17,882 nt of DNA from Thalassiosira profunda (taxonomy: Eukaryota > Bacillariophyta > Thalassiosirophyceae > Thalassiosirales > Thalassiosiraceae): assembly GCA_036939355.1 (NCBI GenBank), contig JALLAP010000733.1, positions 1 to 17,882 on the forward strand, read 5' to 3'. The notes below the pieces were generated by a model. The model was not told the DNA's origin, ran no database searches, and worked only from the letters and a program-made list of their open reading frames with translations. This document shows positions 1 to 8,480 of this stretch, piece by piece. Every line of letters begins with the position of its first letter. Positions within the stretch are counted from its first letter, which is position 1. Made by a program: the position numbers and the translations under genes.

Positions 1-150
1 GGCCGCGTCAATTGTGCCCTCGAGCACCGCGGTCAGCGCCGACAGGGGCTGGGAGGGATTGTGCCGCGGCAGCCCGCCCATCTCCTCGGCCATCATTAAT
101 TTTAGATTGTTGAGAATCGTTGGCTGCGCCCTCCTCGGTGGCAATTGTAT
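1..150 (-). CDS. 5' part of a truncated gene, product unknown
   Basis: A reading frame on the minus strand runs off the window edge at position 1. The first ATG is at 96 (two consecutive Met codons, 96-94 and 93-91), giving 32 residues that begin MMAEEMGGLPRHNPSQPLSA. The frame is open upstream to a good splice acceptor (TTGCCATTGCAG, AG at 152-151), so 150-97 is either 5' UTR or additional coding sequence. A matching donor (GTGAGTTG) begins at 328, which implies a 178-nt intron from 328 to 151. The exon before that donor contains no usable ATG close by, so I favour a 5'-UTR intron and a start at 96. The fragment has no recognisable domain. Confidence is moderate because only 32 codons are visible. 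Confidence 0.45.
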   Translation of the reverse strand, partial: MQLPPRRAQPTILNNLKLMMAEEMGGLPRHNPSQPLSALTAVLEGTIDAA

Positions 151-677
151 CTGCAATGGCAAGAGCATATCATGTGCACCAAAAAATTAGTGATGACAAC
201 AAAATAAATGCACCGAAACAAACAATCTTCCCGCCGCCCGACACGCCGCCCTCCAATCAACCGCCGGACGCCGGGCAATAAATCAAAGGGGGGAGCGCCG
301 GTGGCTCCCCGGGCGGTGGTCAACTCACCGTCGGTTCGGTGCAGGGCTCGGATGCGGTGAAGTGGGAGGAAGGTGCAGGCAGATTTTGTAGGATTTTTGT
401 TGCTTACATGGTCCAGTACTACGTAAACCTTGGTAGCTAACCGCCACCAATGACAAGTGCTTGGGCGAGGAGTGGGGCGAAGACAGTTGCTTGCAGAGTG
501 ACTTGATGTTTAGTACCTTCTATTAGAGATGCCCTGGCCTCTTCTACTCCCTCCAGTACATCGAACGTAGTTGTCTCCAACAAAACCTCCAACAAAACGG
601 CCTCCATTGTTTGATGTGTCTGTATGATTGCGCGTGTGATGTGTTGATGCGGTGCACGTCTAGCAGCAAAAAGGCCC
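97..677. other. Intergenic region with a predicted 5'-UTR intron and one short doubtful ORF
   Basis: This stretch lies between the end of the large regulator gene (minus strand, stop at 680-678) and the truncated gene at the left edge (also minus). It contains the predicted intron 328-151 and the short ORF 607-437. Beyond these I see only mixed-composition DNA with some AT-rich patches, including 181-225 inside the intron. No RNA gene was recognised. Confidence 0.5.
437..607 (-). CDS. Possible small ORF, 56 residues, unknown
   Basis: An ATG at 607-605 opens a 56-codon frame ending in TAG at 439-437. The context before the ATG is CAAACA (A at -3). The product starts MEAVLLEVLLETTTFDVLEG and looks amphipathic and acidic, ending in a hydrophobic stretch with VIGGG. 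It has no family I recognise. The frame continues upstream to 784, but there it overlaps the C-terminal codons of the regulator gene in another frame, so the overlapping part is a shadow. It could be a real microprotein, part of the 3' UTR of the regulator transcript, or a poorly resolved first exon of the left-edge gene. Low confidence. Confidence 0.2.
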   Translation of the reverse strand: MEAVLLEVLLETTTFDVLEGVEEARASLIEGTKHQVTLQATVFAPLLAQALVIGGG

Positions 678-3600
678 CTACGAATGCGGGCGGGGAGTGG
701 GGCCAGAAACAGACTTGTAGCCATATCCCTCGACAAGCTCCCCCGCCTTCCTCGCCGCCTTCCGCGCCACGGCCATGCGTTCATTCGTCTCCTCGCCAGT
801 GTCCGTTTCGAGAAGTTCCCTCGCCACCTCGTACCCCAACGCTGCCGCCTCCTTCGACTCGAAGACGCCGAGATACCGCGATTTGCCCGCGTAGTAAAGC
901 TGCGCCTGCCACTTGCCCGAGAGTCGCTGTGTCACCCCTCTCAGAGTCAGTTTGGCCAGCTTTTGGTTTCCCTTGGAGCCGGTGCCGTACCGAGACTGGA
1001 CGGTGGCGATGGCAGCGTCGATGCGGGCCTCGTCCGCGGCACCGACCGCCGTGGCAACTCCTTGTTTCGAGGAAGTGGATGTCTTCGCGCGCTTGCTTTT
1101 CTTCTGTGTGCGGTTGTTTGTCGCTTCCTTCTTCGCAACCTGCTTCGTCCGCTTGCGTTTCTTCGTTGCGACGCCCTTCTCCAGGAACCGCCGCGCCTCT
1201 GCCGCGCTCCGGAACCGCGTCCCATCCGGCGTCCCATTTGGCGCCTTCAGGAACTGCCTCGCATCTGCCGCGCTCCGGTTCTTGGACCCTGGGGGGCGAC
1301 CGCGTCCGCGTTTCTTGGGAGTGGGCTCCACACTCACGGCGCCATTGGCTTTGGTCAGCGCCTTCGCCGATGCAGCTCCCTTTTTCGATGGAGCCGATAT
1401 CTTGGCCATGGTGCCAGTCTCCTCGTAATAATTCGCCAGGGTTTCGACCAGGTCCTGCTTCATATCGCCCCGGGGAAGGTTCAGCTCTCGCACCTTTGCT
1501 CGCAGCTTATCCCTCGACCACTTGGAGAAGTATTCAACAGTAGCATCCGTTGCTCCAGCAGCTCCCAGTGAGGCCTTGGCGACGCTCCTCCGGGCGGCGG
1601 GGAATGTGCCTTTCTTGGCCGTGTCATTCGCCTGGCTGGCCACCCTCCTTGCCAGCGCCACTCTCTCATGTGCCCCCTCATCGCTTTCACTGGAGGCTAC
1701 CCTGCTGCTGAACCTCCGAGCATTTCCAAGCAAGACATGCGTTGGCAGCTTCCTTGGCGTTTCTGATGCCGTAGGAGACGCATTTGGCTCATTTTCCAAC
1801 AAATCGACGTCCGCGTCAATGGCCATCATCGCCTCCGCCACAGCCGTCAGCGTCGTCAGCCCACCCGTTGCCTCGTGGTGGGGTTGCTCGCCCAGAGTTT
1901 CCATTGCCACTGTCACCAGCTGCTTCGCCCGTGACGTCGGCAAGGGCGAAGCACCCCTGGGCGGCTCCTTCCTCTTCTTCTTTGAGTGGGTCCTCTTGCA
2001 AATAACGTTCGATTCGAGCGTCGCGGTGACCTTATCCGCACCGCCCTCGTCGCTCTCTGCGAGCGCCCCCGCTTTCCGGGCCAAGGCCAGGCGCTCCTCC
2101 GTCTCCTCGTCTCCCCCCTCAGGCTCCGTTTCGAGCAGCAACACCCTCGCCACTTCGCACGCAAATGCCGCCCCTGCCTTGGATCGGAAGGCGCCGAGGC
2201 AGGAAGAGCTCCCCTCGTAGTGCAGTTGCGCTTGCCACTTGCCCAAGGGACGCTGCCCCGCGTAGTATATCTGCGCCTGCCATTTATCTCCCTCGGCTCT
2301 AGAGCCGCAGATTTCTTGGTACCAGCGGCTCTCCTTCATCACCACGACGGCAGCGTCGATATGGGCCTCGTGGGTAGGATCGAGGGACTCGTTCGCGAGG
2401 CATTCTGGTTTGAGCTGAGCAGCTGACTCTGCAATCCCTTCTTCTTCTTGGGCAGATGTGGCATCCTTCTGGGCATCCTCGATCGGCGAGGGTCCCGAAA
2501 CAGGAGGTGGCGACATCGATCGACGAGCCCTCTTTTCTCCTTCCAAACGGGCAATCGTTGCGAGGGCGTATTTGTGCTTCTCTTTTTCCTCCATCGCCGG
2601 CGAACGAGAGTGCTCTGTTTCCAAGCTCCAGGCTTCCACATCGAGCTTCACGGCGACTGCATCTACCTTGTAGCCCTGACTAGGATCGTCGCCACCAACC
2701 AAACCATCCGCAGATGACGGAAACTGAGCTGCTGGGCTATTCTTTGAGCCCTCCCTCAGCTTCTTTCTCGCCCTGCAGAACCAGCCCTCGAGCTTATTCT
2801 CATCTGTGATGCCCAATTCCATCATCAGGGCACCTTTCTCCTTTTTGGTTGGATAAGGGTTGTGCGTGCGCTCTGACAGCCATCCTGAGAGATAGCGCTT
2901 CGCCTCGTGAGACAAGCCAATCGATTGGTGGCTTGGAGGCGCGGGGGTCTTGTTGACCCGCCGCCCCGTGCGGACCGCCCGCAGGCAACCCTCGATGTCC
3001 TCGCCAATCAAATATCGATTCTGATCGTCCTTCAAGCGATGCACTCCGCCAATGTTCTTGCCGTAAAGATAGTCCTCGACCTTTCGCTTCATGCTGGTGT
3101 TCCAGTGGTTCTTGATGGCGTTGTCCCTCCGTCCCGGCAGCTTCCTCGCGAGGTCCGCCCAGCGGTTGCCGCTGTCTCTCTGATTCTGTAGGATGATGCG
3201 GTCCTCCACCTCGGACCAGGGAGCTTTGGACACGGCGGGATCGAGGTGGTCGTGCCACCTATCTCTGCACTGCTTCCCGCTGCGACCTGTAGCAACAAGA
3301 AGAATGCACATCGATGCTATGAGCAAACGAAATGAAAATGCACATTACTCCATTTCCTGTGTACTCACCAGGTATCGCGTTTGCAATCTGGAACCACCTC
3401 GTCGGTCCATTTCGTTCCACCAAATGCACCAATTTTCGATCCTCATCTTCTTCCCACCGGCCAACCTTCTCCCTGCTCTTTGTCACAGCGAGCCCCCCCG
3501 CCTTATTCCGCGCCGGCACGGCCGCGCCTCCGGTGCAATCGTAGGTCCCCGGTGATAGGAACCGCATCACCTCCGCGTAGCCCCGGATCTGTTTCCCATT

Positions 3601-5321
3601 CGGCGCGTAGTAGTGTGACTGGCCCGATATGGTCCAGCCCGGCCCAATCTGTCAGCGACAGCGAACAAAAATTGTACACTGTGAGTAAGAAGTAAGAACG
3701 CATATTCATTTGATGTGAGCAGCCTCTAGGTATCGTACCACTCCCCATCGTACTCACCCATGGACACGGCCTGCGCGCATCTCCGACGCCAACGCCCTTC
3801 TTGCCACGGGAAGAGGAGCTGGCGCGGGCCACGGTCCTCACCCCCTTCGTGCTCACCTCCGGGCATGGCTTGGGGTCGCTTTCGTGGGCTGTGGGAGCCG
3901 TCTCCCTCACCGCCCTCAGGCAACCCTCGATGTCCTCGCCCAACAAGTATCGATTCTGGTCGTCCTTCAGCCGATGCACTCCACCAATGTTCTTGTTGTG
4001 GAGGTACTTCTCGACCTTTCGCTTCATACCGGAGTTCCAGTGGTCCCTGATGGCGATGTTTGTCCGCCCTGGCAGCTTCTTCGCGAGGTCCGCCCAGCGG
4101 TTGCCAGTGCCATCATTCTGACTCTGTAGGATGATGCGGTCCTCAACCTCGGACCAGGGAGCCTTGGAGATGGCGGGATCGAGGCGTTTCCACCTCTCAC
4201 TGCACTGCTTCCCGCTGCGACCTGTAGCAACAAGAAGAATGCACATCGATGCTATGAGTATGAGCAAACAAAATGCACCTTAAATCCATTTCCTACACTC
4301 ACCGGGTATCTTGTTTGCAATCTGGATCCACTGCTTGTGCTCATTCCGCTCCACCAATTCCACCAACTTTCGATCCTCCTCCTCTGTCCACCAGTCAACC
4401 TTCGCCTTGCTCTTTGTTACAGCGAGCGCCCCTGCTGCCTTTTGCGCCAACCTCGCCAACGCACTCCCCCCTCCCTCACTTTCGAGCTCATTCCCCGGAG
4501 ACAGGAACCGCCGCGCCTCCACAGCACTCCGAAATTGCGTCCCATTTGGGGCGTAATAGTTCCTGGCAATCTTCGTCGCGCCCCTGCTAATTCGGGATAT
4601 CGACTTGACGGTCCAGCCCGGCCCCAACTATGGCAAGAATCGAGATGTGCACATGAGTGAGCAAACGCAAATTTGTGGGGATACCAAACCTAATCCCCTT
4701 CTCGTGCTCACCTCCGGGCAGGGCTTGGGGTCGCTCCAACCGCTACCTCCCTCCTTTCCATCCGGAGAGGATCTGGCGCGGGTCGCGGCATTCCCGGAGT
4801 CAGCCGCCGCCACCGTCTCTTCCGCTGTAACACGCACCATCAATATTGTGAGCGCAGGGGGGTGCCTTGTTTAGTTTTGCATAATTCAGACATCATTATC
4901 TCACCCCGCTTCTTTGCCATAACGCCGCCCTCGTCGCCACGGGGAGGCGTTTTCTCGGCCACGGCCTCCCTCGAGCTCGCAGATTGCGCGGCCGCCGCCT
5001 TCGGCGTCAGCTTCCTCGCCCGTGTTGGCCTTGTTGGCGCGGCCCCTCCTAACAAATGATAGCGGGAATTATTTAATTTTATCAACACTGCAATAGAGGA
5101 TAATTCAGATATGAATTCTCACCCGGCTCCTCTTCCATCGCCGTTTTTGCGAGCGGAGTGGATCCCAGCGCGGCCGCGTCCGCGCCGGCGTCATTGGCAA
5201 AAATAATTGCAACTGGCACCGCCTCCGGCGGAGAGGAATCTTGCCGCGGCTTCCCACTCCCCGCTTTCGCGGCCGCCGCCGCCTTGGCCTTGGGCTTCAG
5301 CTTCTTCACCCTCGTCGGCAT
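678..5321 (-). CDS. Multi-domain DNA-binding regulator: (MBD-like + Myb R2R3) x2, TALE homeodomain, AP2-like x2, SAP, AT-hook
   Basis: Predicted exons on the minus strand: 5321-5123, 5048-4905, 4824-4712, 4627-4303, 4221-3758, 3648-3369, 3286-678. Together they make 4134 nt, or 1377 residues, with all junction phases matching. Exons 1-2 code for Lys/Ala-rich repeats beginning MPTRVKKLKPK. Residues 153-197 and 416-449 are MBD-like (GPGWT, then YYAPNG, then RFLSPG). Residues about 228-334 and 477-582 are Myb R2R3 pairs close to animal c-Myb (GRSGKQC, GNRWADLA, HWN). Residues about 634-687 form a TALE/KN-type homeodomain (HNPYPTKKEK, WFCRAR). Degenerate and good AP2-like domains lie near 858-898 and 1288-1337 (RGV, GKWQAQLYY, YLGVF). 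A SAP motif lies near 1093-1128, an AT-hook (GRGRPPGSK) near 1168 and MBD-like fragments near 1185-1212. It is probably a nuclear chromatin-binding transcription regulator. An in-frame ATG at 5453 would add 44 residues; I prefer 5321 because the Lys-rich repeat starts there. Confidence 0.82.
3265..3323 (-). repeat. 59-bp perfect direct repeat, copy in the second Myb unit
   Basis: These 59 bases are identical to 4200-4258. They cover the last 37 nt of the intron 3368-3287 and the first 22 nt of the following exon, which codes for GRSGKQC of the second Myb R2. The sequence spans the shared acceptor (TTGTTGCTACAG). Identity inside an intron points to a recent duplication or to gene conversion. 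Confidence 0.95.
4200..4258 (-). repeat. 59-bp perfect direct repeat, copy in the first Myb unit
   Basis: This is the partner of 3265-3323, lying 935 bp away in the same orientation. It covers the 3' part of the intron 4302-4222 and the start of the exon coding for the first Myb R2 end. Just beyond it the intron carries a doubled hexamer (CTCATA twice) where the other copy has it once. Outside the perfect block the two units remain clearly alignable. Confidence 0.95.
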
Positions 5322-5806
5322 CAGTGGTGCACTTCGGGTAGGAGCCGACAATGGCAAGGCAGATGAGAGGAGAGAAGAAGGTCTGCTTAGACTTGGCTCT
5401 GCAAAGATTTTTTGAGCGGACAAGGTTCCCTCCAAATCTAGTAGTGATTCCAAGTAGGTAGAATTCTACATAGGAATTCAACTCTCTCGATTTCCGCGGC
5501 CAGAAAATCTTCAGCGCCCCGCCGCGGCTGCTCCTACTGCCCTCAGCCGTCCCACGAACAAGCCCAACGCAGGTGAGTCGGCCAGCTCGGGGAGGCGTTT
5601 GGTCTGTATAGGCCGGCGTTGGCGTTTGGATGGCCTGGATCTCGCGCGTTTGGAGGACGCAATTGCTGTCGAGTTGCAATTTCGCGTCGAGTATTGTGGG
5701 GCTGTGCTTTGGGGGTGTGGACCCGTTGGGCGGCGCCCGCGCCGCAGTGAAATATCCTCCGATAATTTTCCTTGCCGTCATCGTGGGTGTGCGTTTCTCG
5801 GCTGCA

Positions 5807-5813
5807 ATTTATA
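5807..5813 (-). promoter_or_regulatory. TATA-like box for the minus-strand regulator gene
   Basis: The minus strand reads TATAAAT. A start of transcription about 30 nt downstream would fall near 5780, leaving a 5' leader of roughly 460 nt before the chosen ATG at 5321. This fits a core promoter, but it rests on a short motif alone. Confidence 0.35.
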
Positions 5814-5852
5814 CAGAGCCATCGGCTATATTATTTTGTGCGCGTTGTTGGC

Positions 5853-5885
5853 ATTGGTCCAAGTCAATGTTTGTAGATTGGTCCA
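5853..5885. promoter_or_regulatory. Duplicated inverted CCAAT motif
   Basis: ATTGGTCCA occurs at 5853-5861 and again at 5877-5885, 24 bp apart start to start. On the minus strand each reads TGGACCAAT. They lie about 45-70 bp upstream of the minus-strand TATA-like box, a typical CCAAT-box position. Binding by an NF-Y-type factor is inference. Confidence 0.35.
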
Positions 5886-6051
5886 GGAATGCAATTGCAA
5901 TACATGCAATGCACGCCTCGCATGATGACGGCTGGCGCCCCACAAATTGTCGATCTCATATCTGCTGCATTTGCTTCTCCCATCATCCATTTACTCATGC
6001 CGCTTGCTCATTAATTCACACAACAGACGTAGTTGGTATCTTGTGTGAACG

Positions 6052-8480
6052 ATGGCAGGCTCCAAGAAGAAGGGCGGGGGCGCCGCCAAAAAAGCCAACG
6101 GAGCCGCAATAAACGATGCCCCGCAGCCTCCCCCGCAGCTGGATGCCGGCGGTTTTGAGAATCCCAATCCCATGGGTAACAATCCCATGTCCCTCATGAG
6201 CGCCATGCTCGGGGGCGCCCTTCCCCCGGGGGCGTCGATGTCGATGGCCGGCGGGCCCATGCCCCCTGGAATGCCCCCGGGAATGATGATGGGACCCGTG
6301 CCCCCCGGGATCATGGAGGCGATGATGGACGCCGCCATGATGGGAGGGCCGATGGGAGGGATGGGCGCCATGATGCCCCCGTGGATGGCCCCGGGGGGCG
6401 CGGAGGCGATGGACAGCATTCCAACAGTGGCCGCGGGCGGAGGAACGGCGTTGCCGAAGAAGGGAAAGAAGGCGAAGAAGGATCAAAGCTCGCAGCAGGG
6501 CCCCGCCGCGAAACGGAAGAAGCGCTCGGCCTCGGGGGCCTCGGCGTCGACGGACGAGGAGCCCGAGGTCCCCATCGAATTGATGACGGAGGGGTGGCAG
6601 AAGGACGTCCTCGATAAATTCCAGCGGTGCGCGTCCGCGGAGGGGATCAAGGATACGTCCTTCTTTCACACCACCACCAAGGGCCAGGCCATGGTGGCCT
6701 CGGCCTCGACGAGCGGCGGATCGGCGCGGTACCGACGCTACGGCGCCAGCTCCGGCGCGGCGAGCGGGGTGGGGAACATCAACTGCCTCCGCAAGCTGCT
6801 GGCCGAATTGAACCGCATGGAGTACGAGGATTCGGACCAGCTCCCGGGGGGCACGGCGCCCGTTTGGCTCCGGTACGACGACGAGACGCCGCAGTACATG
6901 CGGGCCATCATCACGGGTCCGCCGCGGGACACCCCCTACTCCAATGGACTGTTCACGTTTGACATTTACGTCCCGGACTCGTACCCCAACGCCCCCCCGA
7001 AGGTGCAGCTTTTGACGACCGGGGGAGGGACCGTCGGCTTCTCCCCCAATCTGTACTCGGACGGCAAGGTCTGCCTCTCGCTGTTGAACACGTGGAGCGG
7101 GCCGAAGTGGGACCCCGGAAACAGCTCCATTCTGCAGATTTTGGTCAGCATCCAGGGATTGATTCTGGGGGTCGAGCACCCCTATTACATGGAGCCGGGG
7201 TACGGCGGGTGGGAGGCCAGTCACTCGTCGAAGGCGGCGAAGAAGGCGGCGATCATGAACGGCGGCGCCGATTTGGCGAGCCCGCCCCCTGCCGGGACGT
7301 CGGCCACGACGCAGATGGTTGCGAAGATGGCCGAGATCAAGGCTGGCAAAGGAGGCGCTGCCGGAGCTGCCAGCGCTGCGGCAGGAGGCGCCGGTGCTGT
7401 TGCCGCTGCTACCACTACCGCGACCACTGCCAACCCCCAGAACGGGACCAGCAGCAATCTGCACTCGTACATTCCCCTCAACGTGCGGCGGTTCGAGGAC
7501 AACATCCGCGTGGGAACCCTGAAGTATGGAATCGGAGAGTACTGCCGGGAGTTCATCAAACAGTCTCAGTCGGCGACGGCCGCGAGCGCACGTCCGAACT
7601 ACCTGAGCGCCTTCCAGGACATTGTCCATGCCCACTTTTGGCGTGAGTTCGTCGTTTGGCCTTAGTGCGTCTTTGATTGCCTCTTTGCGGTGGTGTCCTT
7701 ACTCATGTCTTCATTCTGTTTGCAGACCGCAAGGAGTGCATCCTCGCGGACGGGAAGAAGTGGGTCGACAGTGCTTCTTCGAACAGCCAGAAGCGGCTGA
7801 TGCAATCGGCGCTGAAGAGTTTGGAGGCGGTGCTGAAGCAGCTCGTGGCGCCGCCCTCTGCATCAAAAGATGGCGAGGACGCGATGGACACGTCGGACTC
7901 AGGAAAGCCTTCAGCTGCTGCCGGCGAAGACCCCGAAACCGCTGCGAAGCGAAAGCAAATGGAGGCCGCTGCGGCCAAGGCCGACTACATCACCGCGGGG
8001 CGCATCCAGGCCGAGCTGGAGGTGTCAGCCAAGGTCTTGGATATGATCGTCGCGCGTCGCAAGGAGATGGACGAGGCCGCGGAGAAGAAGGACTACGTCG
8101 AGGCGGGCAAAATGCAGCTCATCGTGCAGCACCTCGAAAAGAACCGGCGGCGGCTGCAGGATCTGGAGCGTCGGATGTTCGAGTCGGCGGCGAAGCAAGA
8201 CTTCGTCAAGGCGGGCAAGTTCCAGGAACAGTATCGCATTCTGCTCGAGGACGTGGGCGAGGGCGCATCAAAGTTGTCCACGGGTGGCACGGGAGCTACC
8301 GGGAAGAGTTCGTCGGTCGGTGCCAGCCTTGGCGGGGTCCTTGCGTCGTCGTTGCTCGGCCCAGGTGCCGTTGTGTCAGCGCCCCCGGCTCCAGTGTACA
8401 TGGGCCCCGGGGCGGCCGGTGCCTACGATCCCTACGACGATGGATACGATGATGCCTACGATGATGGCGGATACTACTGA
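6052..8480 (+). CDS. E2 ubiquitin-conjugating enzyme, BIRC6/UBE2O-like, with C-terminal UVR-like repeats
   Basis: Two exons, 6052-7642 and 7726-8480, are joined across an 83-nt GT-AG intron (phase 1) and give 781 residues. Residues 1-190 are low complexity: Lys-rich, then Met/Gly/Pro-rich, then a basic KKGKKAKK / AKRKKR stretch that could be a nuclear signal. Residues about 242-387 are a UBC fold: TPYSNGLFTFDIYVPDSYPN, then the active-site loop LYSDGKVCLSLLNTW with catalytic Cys341 (codon 7072-7074), then WDPGNSSILQILVSIQGLIL and PYYMEPGY. The long loop and this wording match the large E2s BIRC6 and UBE2O. The usual HPN triplet is SPN, with the Asn kept. The C-terminal part, after a shared conserved block (HFWHRKECILADGKKW), holds three UVR-like helical repeats and ends in an Asp/Tyr-rich tail (DDGYDDAYDDGGYY). 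There is no BIR domain. It probably transfers ubiquitin in cytosol or nucleus; substrates are unknown. Confidence 0.9.

Larger units (their letters stand above)
5322..6051. promoter_or_regulatory. Divergent promoter region between the regulator gene and the E2 gene
   Basis: About 730 bp separates the two predicted start codons, which face away from each other. It contains a minus-strand TATAAAT (5813-5807) and two copies of ATTGGTCCA (5853-5861 and 5877-5885) that read as inverted CCAAT boxes. A plus-strand donor-like GCAG/GTGAGTCGG lies at 5573, with possible acceptors near 6026 or 6032; this could mark a 5'-UTR intron of the E2 gene. A minus-strand frame 5781-5191 is open, but I cannot join it convincingly to the regulator gene; it may be 5' UTR. 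Function is inferred from position and motifs only. Confidence 0.4.

Noticed and set aside
611..2220. Several plus-strand ORFs of 170-310 codons opposite the regulator's last exon
   Set aside because: They are shadows of the long exon, which has recognisable AP2, SAP and AT-hook motifs on the minus strand.
3503..4267. Two separate Myb genes instead of one
   Set aside because: A stop at 3503 ends the frame only if the intron 3757-3649 is kept. With it removed the frame continues from the first unit into the second, and its donor and acceptor are both strong. The retained form is noted as a possible isoform.
5191..5781. Minus-strand ORF starting at 5781 as the true N-terminus of the regulator
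   Set aside because: It is in another frame from the Lys-rich first exon and I found no convincing donor/acceptor pair to join them. Its ATG lies about where transcription should start given the TATA-like box.
6016..7635. Long minus-strand ORF (539 codons) opposite the E2 gene
   Set aside because: It is the antisense shadow of a GC-rich coding exon. Its translation is rich in Arg, Gly and His without any domain, while the plus strand has a clear UBC domain and splice site.
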